Shown here: one piece after another, positions 17,590 through 28,462 of the stretch
How positions within the stretch are numbered: position 1 is the first letter of the stretch
Layout: each line of letters begins with the position of its first letter
DNA from: Pseudomonas sp. B21_DOA
Lineage (GTDB): Bacteria > Pseudomonadota > Gammaproteobacteria > Pseudomonadales > Pseudomonadaceae
Assembly: GCA_030544685.1 (NCBI GenBank)
Contig: CP086683.1
Location: forward strand, 434,001 to 498,000
Length of the DNA stretch: 64,000 bases
Direction: 5' to 3'
Notes under the pieces: generated by a model
The model's database searches: none
Told to the model about the DNA's origin: nothing
Seen by the model: only the letters and a program-made list of their open reading frames with translations
Program-made: the position numbers and the translations under genes

Positions 17590-18839
17590 TTAGTGGGCGA
17601 CGGCAGCAGCGCCGTGTTCGTCGATCAGAGCGCCGTTGTGGAAACGGTCGATGGAAAACGGTGCGGCCAGCGGGTGCATTTCACCCTTGGCCAGACTCGC
17701 GGCAAACACGTTGCCCGAACCCGGTGTGGCCTTGAAGCCGCCGGTACCCCAACCGCAGTTGAAGAACATGTTCGGTACCGGCGTTTTCGAAATGATCGGG
17801 CAAGCGTCCGGCGTGGTATCGACGATGCCGCCCCACTGGCGGTTCATGCGTACCCGCGAGAGCACCGGGAACATCTCGACGATGGCCTGGATGGTGTGCT
17901 CGATCACCGGGTACGAACCACGCTGGCCGTAGCCGTTGTAGCCGTCGATACCGGCGCCGATCACCAGGTCGCCCTTGTCGGACTGGCTGATGTAACCGTG
18001 CACGGCGTTGGACATGATCACGCTGTCGATAATCGGTTTGATCGGCTCGGACACCAGCGCTTGCAGCGGGTGGGATTCGATCGGCAGGCGGAAACCGGCC
18101 AGCTTGGCCATGTGCCCGGAGTTACCGGCCGTCACCACGCCGACGCGCTTGGCGCCGATGAAACCCTTGTTGGTTTCGACGCCGATGCACACGCCGTTTT
18201 CCTTGCGGAAACCGATGACTTCGGTCTGCTGGATCAGGTCCACGCCCAAGGCATCGGCGGCACGCGCGAAGCCCCAGGCCACGGCATCGTGACGGGCGAC
18301 GCCGCCGCGACGCTGCACGGTCGCGCCCATGATCGGGTAGCGGGTGTTTTTCGAGCAGTCCAGGTACGGAATCTCGTCCGCAACCTGCTTGGCGTCGAGC
18401 AATTCGCCGTCGACGCCGTTGAGGCGGTTGGCACTGACCCGACGTTCCGAATCACGGATGTCCTGCAGGGTGTGGCACAGGTTGTAGACGCCGCGCTGGG
18501 AGAACATCACGTTGTAGTTGAGATCCTGCGACAAGCCTTCCCACAATTTCATCGCGTGTTCGTAGAGGTGCGCCGACTCGTCCCACAGGTAGTTGGAACG
18601 CACGATGGTGGTGTTGCGCGCGGTGTTACCGCCGCCCAGCCAGCCTTTCTCGACCACGGCGACATTGGTGATGCCGTGCTCCTTGGCCAGATAGTAGGCC
18701 GTCGCCAGGCCGTGCCCGCCGCCGCCGACGATGACCACGTCGTAGACTTTTTCGGGGTGGGCGTACGCCACATGCGCTGCCAGTTTTCGTGGTGGCTGAG
18801 CGAGTGTTTGAACAGGCCGAAGCCGGAATAGCGTTGCAT
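17590..18839 (-). CDS. soxB: Sarcosine oxidase beta subunit, frameshifted in this sequence
   Basis: SoxB is the flavin-bearing catalytic subunit of sarcosine oxidase, expected to be 416 residues. The family N-terminus [20 protein letters not shown] is read from 18839. The FAD-binding part ([20 protein letters not shown]) and the rest are in a neighbouring frame. Adding one base to the five-T run at 18745-18749 gives the normal junction [12 protein letters not shown]. The remaining motifs ([34 protein letters not shown]) are intact. A start at 18771 (MAYAHPEK) would lack the conserved N-terminus and is less likely. The gene lies 22 bases from glyA in the same operon. Confidence 0.94.
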
Positions 18840-18861
18840 AGTCATTTACTCCAGAACCGAC

Positions 18862-20115
<1,254 letters not shown>

Positions 20116-20307
20116 CGCGTCTCTCCCAGCGGCATCTGTGCGCCATTCGTCTCGGTAAGGCACCGGCAATCGCAGCGGTGCCCTTTGATGCGATGGTATG
20201 ACCGGCACAGACAGCTCAAATGCCTGCGGACGCCACGCAAAGGTGCGTTTACGACATGGCTGGAAAAGGCTGGTCGGACACATCATTCAAAAGCGTGGAG
20301 ATCCCCA

Positions 20308-20396
20308 GTGGGAGCGGGCTTGCTCGCGAAGAGGCCGTGTCAGTCGACATCTATGCCGCCTGACACACCGCTTTCGCGAGCAAGCCCGCTCCCACA
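20308..20396. repeat. REP element pair, family A
   Basis: GTGGGAGCGGGCTTGCTCGC and its complement lie about 35 bases apart between glyA and the TraX-family gene. Confidence 0.9.
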
Positions 20397-20399
20397 GGG

Positions 20400-21110
20400 T
20401 CAGGTGTATGCCGCGCGGACGGCGAGCAATAGAAGGAAATGCGCGGGATACACCGCATACGCCCAGCGCCGCATCGGTGGTGGCTGCAGATGTCGCCCAT
20501 GTCGCAACAGGAACATTCCCAGCATTGGCGCAAGCAGACATGTCGCCAGGCCGAGAATCGCCACGCTGTTGCCGAAGCGCGCCGATTCGAGCAGCACTTG
20601 CCATTGGTTCGCCGCCAGACACACCAGCCCCGGCAACAGGCTGAAATACCAGGGTCGGCGGAACACCAGCAGCATCGCCAGCGGCAACAATACGCCGAAG
20701 AAACCGAACATCAGTCGTTCTGAAAAAACCGCCGCAACCACCAACGCGGCCAATGCGAGCAACCGCGCCACCGACGCTGGGTCCTGCCAGCCGCGCGCCA
20801 CCAGCAAGCCCAGCGCCAGCGTCGGCATCACGTTGAACGTGTCAGGGTCGGTGATATAAAAGCGATAAGGGATTTCGCTGATGGCGCTGAACAGCAACAG
20901 CCAGCCCAGATAGCGCCATTCCATTTTGCGCGAACCGTCTCGTGCCAGATTCGCCGCCATCGCCAGGCAGAACCATGGAAACGCCAATCGCCCGGGCACA
21001 TACAACCAATCGGCGGAGAAGCCGACATATCGCAGGTGATCGAGCAACATGCTCAGCAACGCCAGCCACTTGAGCAGATCCAGGGCACCGTCGCGTTGGC
21101 TCAGGTGCAT
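20400..21110 (-). CDS. TraX-family membrane protein
   Basis: This 236-residue polytopic inner-membrane protein is of the TraX family (related to the F-plasmid pilin acetylation protein). The N-terminus RDGALDLLKWLALLSMLLDHLRYVG is the family hallmark, with about eight hydrophobic helices after it and the signature YAVYPAHFLLL at the C-terminus. There are no conjugation genes nearby, so a chromosomal acetyltransferase-like role is more likely than transfer. It is divergent from ltaE across 126 bases. Confidence 0.8.
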   Translation of the reverse strand: MHLSQRDGALDLLKWLALLSMLLDHLRYVGFSADWLYVPGRLAFPWFCLAMAANLARDGSRKMEWRYLGWLLLFSAISEIPYRFYITDPDTFNVMPTLALGLLVARGWQDPASVARLLALAALVVAAVFSERLMFGFFGVLLPLAMLLVFRRPWYFSLLPGLVCLAANQWQVLLESARFGNSVAILGLATCLLAPMLGMFLLRHGRHLQPPPMRRWAYAVYPAHFLLLLAVRAAYT

Positions 21111-21236
21111 AATCGGCCCATAAACTGGTAATTTTCCCCACCCGACATCGCATGTGCTCCCCGGAAGATCTTCGGTAAAGTGCGCATCCTCATTGACCAC
21201 GAGCCTTCACAAGAGTCTCGATTACGGAAGCCGGCC

Positions 21237-22277
21237 ATGACCGACAAGAGCCAACAATTCGCCAGCGACAACTATTCCGGGATCTGCCCTGAAGCCTGGG
21301 CTGCCATGGAACAGGCCAACCACGGCCACCAGCGCGCTTACGGCGACGATGAATGGACCGCCCGCGCGGCCGATCATTTCCGCAAACTGTTCGAAACCGA
21401 CTGCGAAGTGTTCTTCGCCTTCAACGGCACCGCCGCCAACTCCCTGGCCCTGTCGTCGCTGTGCCAGAGTTACCACAGCGTGATCTGCTCGGAAACCGCC
21501 CACGTCGAAACCGACGAATGCGGCGCTCCGGAATTTTTCTCCAACGGCTCGAAGCTGCTGATCGCCGGCACTGAAAACGGCAAGATCACTCCGCTATCGA
21601 TCCGCGAAGTCGCCCTCAAGCGCCAGGACATCCACTACCCGAAACCGCGGGTGGTGACCCTGACCCAGGCCACCGAAGTCGGCAGCGTCTACACCCCGGA
21701 AGAAGTCCGCGCCATCAGCGCAACCTGCAAGGAACTGGGTCTGCACCTGCACATGGACGGCGCGCGGTTCTCCAACGCCTGCGCATTCCTCGGCTGCTCG
21801 CCCGCCGACCTCACCTGGAAAGCCGGCGTTGATGTGCTGTGCTTCGGCGGCACGAAAAACGGCATGGCGGTGGGTGAAGCGATCCTGTTCTTCAACCACA
21901 AACTGGCCGAAGACTTTGATTACCGCTGCAAGCAGGCCGGGCAACTGGCGTCGAAGATGCGCTTTTTGTCGGCACCGTGGGTCGGCATTCTGGAAAACGA
22001 CGCCTGGCTCAAATACGCCCGCCACGCCAACCACTGCGCGCAACTGCTGGCAGAACTGGTCAGCGACATTCCCGGCGTTGAGCTGATGTTCCCGGTGCAG
22101 GCCAACGGCGTGTTCCTGCAACTGTCCGAGCCGGCGATCGCCGCCCTGACCGCGAAGAACTGGCGCTTCTACACCTTCATCGGCAAGGGCGGCGCCCGCT
22201 TCATGTGCTCTTGGGACACCGAAGAAGAACGCGTGCGCGAACTGGCGCACGATATTCGCGAGGTCATGTCGGCCTGA
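21237..22277 (+). CDS. ltaE: Low-specificity L-threonine aldolase
   Basis: LtaE is a PLP enzyme that splits L-threonine or allo-threonine into glycine and acetaldehyde. It is 346 residues with the PLP-lysine motif CFGGTKNGMAVGEA and the substrate loop ETAHVETDECGAPE. The ATG at 21237 starts MTDKSQQFASDNYSGICPEA as in family members. Its place beside glyA and sox genes fits glycine metabolism. It ends 158 bases before the Hcp-fusion gene; that gap has only a small palindrome around 22291-22323 (TGCATTCCCATG / CACGGGAATGCA). Confidence 0.95.
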   Translation: MTDKSQQFASDNYSGICPEAWAAMEQANHGHQRAYGDDEWTARAADHFRKLFETDCEVFFAFNGTAANSLALSSLCQSYHSVICSETAHVETDECGAPEFFSNGSKLLIAGTENGKITPLSIREVALKRQDIHYPKPRVVTLTQATEVGSVYTPEEVRAISATCKELGLHLHMDGARFSNACAFLGCSPADLTWKAGVDVLCFGGTKNGMAVGEAILFFNHKLAEDFDYRCKQAGQLASKMRFLSAPWVGILENDAWLKYARHANHCAQLLAELVSDIPGVELMFPVQANGVFLQLSEPAIAALTAKNWRFYTFIGKGGARFMCSWDTEEERVRELAHDIREVMSA

Positions 22278-22435
22278 TTACCCTCCTAGTTGCATTCCCA
22301 TGCTCAGCACGGGAATGCAACCCAGAGGCTGCGCGTCGCAGACCTGCATTTTCAGAATCGGACTACACCAAGGCCTACAGAAAGCACGAAAATCCCGCCA
22401 TAGACTGCCCGCTCCCGATTCAAGGAGCGCACGCG

Positions 22436-24383
22436 ATGGCAATTCCCGGCTACATGACGATCATGGGCAAGACCCAAGGGCTGATTTCGGCAGGCTGCTC
22501 AACGCCTGATTCGGTCGGCAACAGATATCAGGCGGCACACACCGATCAAATCATGGTGCTGTCGTACAGCCACAACCTCGCCAACCTCGACAACTCTCAC
22601 CGAGCCACCCACGCGCCGGTCATTGTCACCAAAGTCGTCGACAAATCTTCACCGCTGCTGGCCCAGGCACTGGCCAACCGTGAAGAGATCGACTGCAAGA
22701 TCAACTTCTACCGAACCTCCCCTCAGGGTCAGCAGGAAAAATAATTTTCTGTCTCGATCGACGGTGCGGTGCTCACCGAACTGAACCTGGATATGCCCCA
22801 CGTCATTCTGCACAACGACGCGGAACCTCAGGAGCAGGTCGCCATTCGTTATCGTGGCATCAGCTGGGTGCATCACCTCGCCGGGACCAGCGGTCATGCC
22901 TCGTGGGGCGAAGAAGGTTGAGCGATCAGCGCCATGGTCTCAGCGACGTTCGACACGTTGCCGGCAAGCTGCTCGCACAGGCACAGACAGTCGGCTCACG
23001 TCATCTGGCATTCGGCAGTGCGCGCGTGCAGTTCAATCAGGAGGTCGCGCGCTTCGCCAAGGGCATTGTCGATGATGTCGCCAGCGGCCGCCTTTCAGCG
23101 GACATGGGCCTTGACGCCCTCGCACAGGAACAGCGTCATCTTCTGAACCAATCCAGAGTTCTGGTAAGCGGCACCAAAGGTGCCGTTCCTGAAGCGGTGA
23201 AAAAACGCCCGTTATCGATGCTCAGGCAGCCTGCCTCGCGCTCCGATCCAGACAGGTTGCTGCGCGCGATTCATCAGCAGAACCTCAGGGTGGCGCGCGT
23301 TAATAACAGCAGCACCGCGCGCAGCCCTCACCCCGTCAACGACTTGAAGTTCTTCCCCAGCGAGCACTGGCCGCAAGATCGTCCGGCCCCATCGGAGCCG
23401 GGTTTTTACATCGTGCCGAAAAGCATTGTCGCCGAGAAGCTTGAGGCACAACTGCTCCCTCCGCCAACCCGAATGTCATCGCCAGATTCAGAAGTTTGAA
23501 TCCGACCCCGGACATGATTAAAGCCGGTTCGATGATCGTGCTGAGCGACCCTGACAATCAGCAATGCACATACGAGGAAGCATTGCTGATGCAGACCGCG
23601 CGTTTCGTCAGTGCGACGCTGGAACCGCTGACCGTGGAAGAAGCGGATTTCATGGCGCAGCACTATGGCGTGATCCAGACCGCACTCGCCTATGAATCAA
23701 AAGTGATCGGGGTCGTCACGGCCATGGCAGCCAATCATCTGTATGGCATAAAAAATGTTCTCGCAGATCTTGAGACGTTGCATGTTCATACGCTGGACGT
23801 AAAAGGCAGCCTGAACTCGAAGCAGTTCAAAAAACAACGTGCGCAGTTGCTGAAAAAACTGGACGTCAATCTCAACCAGTTCACGCGGCAAAGCATTGGT
23901 CTCCCGGATCACCCGAGCCTCAAGACCGCTCTCGGCATCGATCATCCTCACCTAGTGCACCGTTGGAGAAAGGCTGGCGGCGTCGGCCAGAACCCGGGGT
24001 ATGCCACGCATATTCGGGCTATCAGCCAAGCGTCACAGTACGTCAAATATGGTGGCTGGATCGGCACAGCAGTAGGCGGTGGCGCCTCGGCCTTGAAGGT
24101 GCAGGATGTGTGCCTGCATGGGAATACCGAGGCGTGTGAAAAGGTGAAATTCACGGAAACCGGAAGCTTTATGGGTGGCATGGTTGGAGGAGCAATTAGC
24201 AGTCGCCTCTTGACTGCGCCACTAGCAGCGAAAATTTGTCTGGGAATAGGCGTTCCGACAGGAGGAGTTGGCACCTTGGTCTGCGGTGCAGTAGCGGTGG
24301 GCGTCGGATCTCTTGCAGCGGTAATAATAGGTGAAACGTTGGGCGAAGATGCTGCTGAGATAATTTATCAAGATACTCGCTGA
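22436..24383 (+). CDS. Hcp with C-terminal effector extension (T6SS), interrupted in this sequence
   Basis: The ATG at 22436 opens a classic type VI secretion tube protein (MAIPGYMTIMGKTQGLISAG, CSTPDSVGNRYQ, LLAQALANREEIDCKINFYR). The frame meets TAA at 22742-22744, then resumes in the same frame with the rest of Hcp (FSVSIDGAVLTELNLDMPHV, YRGISWVHHLAGTSGHASWG). Two one-base frame changes (near 22914 in TT, near 23457 in CCC) then join a linker (about 22911-23400) and a LysM-like segment (FYIVPKSIVAEKLEAQLL, NPNVIARFRSLNP, AGSMIVLSDP; about 23403-23550). Next come a helical domain and a glycine-rich hydrophobic end (GGWIGTAVGGGASA, GGMVGGAISSRLLTAPLAA, CGAVAVGVGSLAAVIIGE). Corrected length is about 649 residues. 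The end could insert into membranes, but no enzymatic motif is recognised. The stop codon may be real decay or error. Confidence 0.72.
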
Positions 24384-24455
24384 GTCGCCTGACCAAACAT
24401 TGCCCAGGACAAAACCAGCGAACACTCCAAGCAGAACTAAATAGCGTTTTTCTTT

Positions 24456-24911
24456 ATGAAACCACGAACAAAAATATGCAAAACATGCAGCGCCAAAAAT
24501 AAAAAGACACTTTCCAAATGTCATGTTTGTGGCAGCAGGTTTGAAAAACGCCTGCCGCAGCCAAGAAAATGGTTTGCCCTTACACCGAGAAGGCGTGGAC
24601 TTCTGATATGCGACCTGACGACCCTATGCTTGTTTATCGTTGCTGCTCGCGCAATTTACAAACAGAGCATTCAATTACCTTACAGAATTCAGAGAAAAAC
24701 CCAGTGGTACGAATTTAACGGATTGGAAATAGCAGCCCCCTTGTCAGCAATGTTTATGCTTGCGGTTTTGATGATGACTTTTTCAATCATCATTGGAGAC
24801 CAAGGCAAACATTTCAATTCAAAGCCATTTGATCGCGTCTTGATTTTCAGCTTCGTCACAACTCCACTGCTTTATTTCAGCGCGTCGTTTTTTGGACACC
24901 CCGTCCGGTAG
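24456..24911 (+). CDS. Membrane protein with N-terminal zinc ribbon, candidate immunity protein
   Basis: This 151-residue protein follows the Hcp-extension gene by 72 bases on the same strand. Its N-terminus has two CxxC pairs (CKTC and CHVC, residues about 7-10 and 21-24), which look like a zinc ribbon. It is followed by a basic stretch and three hydrophobic segments (about 50-65, 92-115 and 125-143). It is clearly more AT-rich than the surrounding core genome. Position, size and membrane topology fit an immunity protein against a membrane-acting effector, but this is inference. I do not recognise its family. The start has a weak ribosome site. Confidence 0.6.
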   Translation: MKPRTKICKTCSAKNKKTLSKCHVCGSRFEKRLPQPRKWFALTPRRRGLLICDLTTLCLFIVAARAIYKQSIQLPYRIQRKTQWYEFNGLEIAAPLSAMFMLAVLMMTFSIIIGDQGKHFNSKPFDRVLIFSFVTTPLLYFSASFFGHPVR

Positions 24912-24965
24912 CTCTGGCGCGTAAAAGCGGTAGAACTTCACACAGATACAACATCGATAAACAAC

Positions 24966-24989
24966 TGCCATGACTTGTCCGTCATGGCA
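24966..24989. terminator. Perfect hairpin between convergent genes
   Basis: TGCCATGAC pairs with GTCATGGCA around a six-base loop, between the candidate immunity gene and the end of gbcB. T-runs are weak on both sides. Confidence 0.6.
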
Positions 24990-25001
24990 ATTAGGAAGCC
25001 T

Positions 25002-26114
25002 TTACTTTTCTTCATTAAAACTCAATCCGCACATCCCCTTCGGCACGCTGCAGCACGACAAGATAAACCCTTCAGCCTCGTCATCTTCGGTAATCCCGCC
25101 GTTGTGCTCCATCTCCACTTCGCCGCCCAGTTTCATCACCTTGCACGTTCCACAGATACCCATGCCGCAGGCTTTCGGGATCATCAGGCCGAGTTTGGCG
25201 GCGGCTGCGTGGACGGTTTCGCCCGGGCCGACGCGAATGCTTTTGCCGGAGGCGGTGAATTCCACCTGATGCAGATCCGCGGCGTCGATTTCCGGCGCAT
25301 CGGCGGCTTGTTCGGCCTGTTCCACCGCGTCGGCGCGGGCCTCGGGTGGCGTGGCGCCGAAGGATTCTTCGTGGTAGCGCGACATGTCGTAGCCGGCCGC
25401 TTCCAGCAGGCGTTTGACCGCGGTCATGTACGGCGTCGGGCCGCAGCAGAACACTTCGCGTTCGAGGAAGTCCGGAACCATCAGTTCGAGCATCTTGTGG
25501 TTCAGGTAACCGCGATAACCGGCCCATGGCTCACCGAGGCCGTGCTTTTCGCAGATCAGGTGCAGGCTGAAGTTGTCGATCCGCGACGCCATGTGCTCAA
25601 GCTCGCGGTGGTAAATAATGTCTTTCGGCGAGCGCGCGCTGTGCACGAACGTCATGTCGACATTGGCGTTGGTGTCGTAGAACCAGCGCGCCATCGACAT
25701 GCACGGCGTGATGCCGACGCCGCCGCTCAAATACAGAACCTTCGGGCTCGGGAAGTCGATCGCGTTGAACAGACCGACCGGCCCGTGCACCGCCAGCTCT
25801 TGCCCTTCATGCAGCGTGTCATGCAGCCAGTTCGACACTTTGCCGCCCGGCACGCGCTTGATCGTCACCGAAAAGCTGTACGGCACCGACGGCGAGCTGG
25901 AAATCGTGTACGAGCGCATGATCGGCTGGCCTTCGATTTCAAGCTCCAGGGTGACGAACTGCCCCGGTTTGAAGAAGAACAGGATCGGCTGGTCGGCCAT
26001 AAAGCAGAAGGTGCGCACATCCCAGGTTTCCTGGATGACTTTGACGCAACGGACAATGTGTCGGCCATTGGCCCAGGTCTGGGTGGTGACCGGATTCAGG
26101 AAGCTGTTGGACAT
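25002..26114 (-). CDS. gbcB: Glycine betaine demethylase reductase subunit
   Basis: GbcB is the flavodoxin-reductase/ferredoxin-type electron donor of the glycine betaine monooxygenase. It is 370 residues from the ATG at 26114 (MSNSFLNPVTTQTWANG). The order is FAD domain (MRSYTISSSPS), NAD domain (YLSGGVGITPCMSMARWF, VFCCGPTPYM), then a C-terminal plant-type 2Fe-2S domain with CGMGICGTC and a later SCC. It passes electrons from NADH to GbcA, encoded divergently 297 bases away. Confidence 0.95.
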   Translation of the reverse strand: MSNSFLNPVTTQTWANGRHIVRCVKVIQETWDVRTFCFMADQPILFFFKPGQFVTLELEIEGQPIMRSYTISSSPSVPYSFSVTIKRVPGGKVSNWLHDTLHEGQELAVHGPVGLFNAIDFPSPKVLYLSGGVGITPCMSMARWFYDTNANVDMTFVHSARSPKDIIYHRELEHMASRIDNFSLHLICEKHGLGEPWAGYRGYLNHKMLELMVPDFLEREVFCCGPTPYMTAVKRLLEAAGYDMSRYHEESFGATPPEARADAVEQAEQAADAPEIDAADLHQVEFTASGKSIRVGPGETVHAAAAKLGLMIPKACGMGICGTCKVMKLGGEVEMEHNGGITEDDEAEGFILSCCSVPKGMCGLSFNEEK

Positions 26115-26184
26115 GCTGTTCTCCACGGCCGACTGTCGGCCTCTTGTCGGCGATTCTGCGTATAGCGCAGACCGTGCGTTTACC

Positions 26185-26214
26185 TATCCGCGACATTGAC
26201 ATACTTATCGCGAC
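26185..26214. promoter_or_regulatory. Direct GCGAC repeats, candidate GbdR operator for gbcA/gbcB
   Basis: ATCCGCGAC and TATCGCGAC carry GCGAC at 26190-26194 and 26210-26214, exactly 20 bases apart, in the gbcA-gbcB divergent promoter region. Two sites on one DNA face are typical for AraC-family regulators. The same core recurs upstream of cbcX and, inverted, upstream of caiX. Assignment to GbdR is inference. Confidence 0.5.
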
Positions 26215-26411
26215 CAGCCCTTGAACACCGGGCCTTGCGCGTCGGGAACAGATTGCGCCATGTCGCGCATGGATAAGGTTCGCCCCAGCGCCGGCCCCAC
26301 ACTCGCCCCAACACAAGACGACTTCTTTACACCTTGCGTAGCAACTCGTTTTGCAGCACACCTGATCAGCCACTTTCGCCGGCCACGCAGAGGGCCATGA
26401 GGATTACATCG

Positions 26412-27706
26412 ATGGACGTCACCGCAAAAATCAGCCTGGGCGATCCGCTGGAACCCGCACGCAAGGCCACCGCGCAAATGCTTCAGGAGCGCGAGCGCAC
26501 CTTTCCCTGCCGCAACCGTTCTACAGCGATGAGCGCCTGTTCGATATCGATATGCAGGAGATCTTCCAGAAGGAATGGTTGATCGCCGGCATGACCTGTG
26601 AGATCCCGGCCAAAGGCAACTACCTGACTCTGCAGATCGGCAAGAACCCGATCATCGTCATCCGTGGCGCCGAGGGCGTGGTGCATGCGTTCCACAACGT
26701 CTGCCGCCACCGTGGCTCGCGCCTGTGCACCAGTGAAAAAGGCAAAGTCGCCAAACTCGTCTGCCACTACCACCAGTGGACTTACGAACTGGACGGTCGC
26801 CTGCTGTTCGCCGGCACCGAGATGGGCGCCGACTTCGACATGAAGCAGTACGGCCTGAAACCGGTGAACGTGAAAACCGCTGGCGGCTACATCTTCATCA
26901 GCCTGGCAGAGAACCCGCCGGCCATCGATGACTTCCTGTCGACGCTCAACCATTACATGGAACCGTACGACATGGAGAACACCAAGGTGGCGATCACCAC
27001 CACCTTGATGGAAAAGGCCAACTGGAAACTGGTGCTGGAAAACAACCGTGAGTGCTACCACTGCAACGCCTCGCACCCGGAACTGTTGAAAACCCTGCTG
27101 GAGTGGGACGACGTCACAGACCCGCGCGCCGATCAGGCGTTCAAGGATCACGTTGCTGCGTCCGCCGCTGCCTGGGAAGCGGAAAAGATTCCTTACGCCC
27201 ACGCCAGTTTCGGCCTGCGCAACCGCATCGTGCGCATGCCGCTGCTCAAGGGCACCGTGTCGATGACCCTCGACGGCAAACAGGGCTGCGCGAAACTGAT
27301 GGGCCGGATCAAGAACCCGGACCTGGGCTCGATGCGCATCCTGCACCTGCCGCATTCGTGGAACCACTGCATGGGCGATCACATCATCGTCTTCACCGTG
27401 TGGCCGATCAGCGCTCAGGAAACCATGGTCACCACCAAGTGGCTGGTGCACAAGGATGCGGTGGAAGGTGTCGATTACGACGTCGAGCGCATGCGCCAGG
27501 TGTGGGACGCGACCAACGATCAGGACCGGCGTCTGGCGGAGGAAAACCAGCGCGGGATCAACTCCACCGCTTACCAGCCGGGGCCTTACTCGAAGACCTA
27601 TGAATTCGGCGTGGTCAACTTCGTCGACTGGTACAGCGAGCGGATGTTGAACAACCTCGGGGCCGAGCCTGCGCCTTACCTCAAAGGTGTACCGGTTCAG
27701 GGCTGA
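26412..27706 (+). CDS. gbcA: Glycine betaine demethylase Rieske oxygenase subunit, frameshifted in this sequence
   Basis: GbcA is the Rieske non-heme iron oxygenase that converts glycine betaine to dimethylglycine and formaldehyde. The N-terminal MDVTAKISLGDPLEPARKAT is read from 26412. The main frame opens at IDMQEIFQKEWLIAG. Adding one T to the TTT run at 26502-26504 joins them and gives about 431 residues. The Rieske motif CRHRGSRLC...CHYHQWTYEL (CxH-CxxH) and the mononuclear-iron region NRECYHCNASHPELL are intact. Translation from 26552 alone would lack the first 46 or so residues. Divergent from gbcB with shared operator candidates. Confidence 0.95.
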
Positions 27707-27761
27707 TCAGGAGCAAAAGATCGCAGCCTGCGGCGGCTCCTACAGGTGGAATGCATTCCCC

Positions 27762-27790
27762 TGTGGGAGCGAGCCTGCTCGCGAAGGCGT
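27762..27790. repeat. Single REP copy, family A
   Basis: TGTGGGAGCGAGCCTGCTCG... lies just after gbcA. Confidence 0.8.
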
Positions 27791-27882
27791 CCTGACCCAC
27801 GCTACATCTTTCAGTTGATCAATTTCCGACCAATCACCCCCGCCCCCATACCCATCAAGCCCTCCAGCCTTCCGCAAACAAG

Positions 27883-28405
27883 TTATCCACATACCCGCCC
27901 ACAGCAAATGGGGGTAACTGTGGATGAGTCAAAAAATATCCTGCTGATTTGCAAAGAAAAACCGTGACTTATTCTGAATCACGGTTTCTCAAAACAATTG
28001 ATCATTTTTTGATCGCTCCCGTACAACGCACGGATTCAAAGGCCTATAGCGGGTAGCAAACACGTTATCCACAGAAGCGCCAACAGAGATCGGGGACAAC
28101 TTTCAATCTTCTGTGGAAAACACCTACGGCTGGGGAAAACACCTTCGTCTTAACAGCTCTCGGCGCCCGGGAAGCCCATTTGATCAATAATTAATCAAAC
28201 CCATGTAAGCCTTGCTCCATATGGCCTACAGCTGAGAGCGAACATCTTATCCACAGAAGCGCCAACAGAGATTGGGGGCAACTTGTCGATTTATACCGAG
28301 GGAAAAGCCCGAGAAATCCGTGAGTTACGCTGATCGTTTTTTGATCTTATGGCTGGAAGGCTTGAATGGCGTGGGGTACGAGCAAGGGCGAACACGTTAT
28401 CCACA
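27883..28405. repeat. Intergenic repeat cluster with four perfect DnaA boxes
   Basis: The gene-free stretch from 27707 to 28580 contains TTATCCACA (DnaA-box consensus) at 27883, 28065, 28247 and 28397. The last three sit in related units of about 105 bases. Each unit begins with an AT-rich TGATC palindrome (27998-28014, 28180-28199, 28331-28346) and ends in AACA(C/T)(G/C)TTATCCACAG, then (A/C)(A/T)(G/T)CGCCAACAG, then a GGGG-AAC-like tail. No open frame of note occurs. Its role could be DnaA titration or a multi-site regulatory region; both are inference. Confidence 0.7.
27959..27987. terminator. AT-flanked hairpin
   Basis: AAACCGTGA pairs with TCACGGTTT around an 11-base loop, ahead of the first repeat unit. 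It could terminate gbcA read-through, though no strong T-run follows. Confidence 0.45.
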
Positions 28406-28462
28406 GCTTCGCCAACAGGGATTGGGGGTAAACAGTAAAGATTGGCTGTGAATGAATAACAA

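Noticed and set aside
20116..20300. AraC-type operator upstream of glyA
   Set aside because: Searched for GCGAC/GTCGC pairs at 20-21 base spacing and found none.
27746..27967. 73-codon plus-strand frame after gbcA
   Set aside because: Runs through a REP copy and has no coding signs.
27883..28405. Chromosomal replication origin
   Set aside because: DnaA boxes and AT-rich palindromes are present, but there is no dnaA, dnaN, gyrB or rpmH context and the neighbours are catabolic genes. A titration or regulatory role is more plausible.
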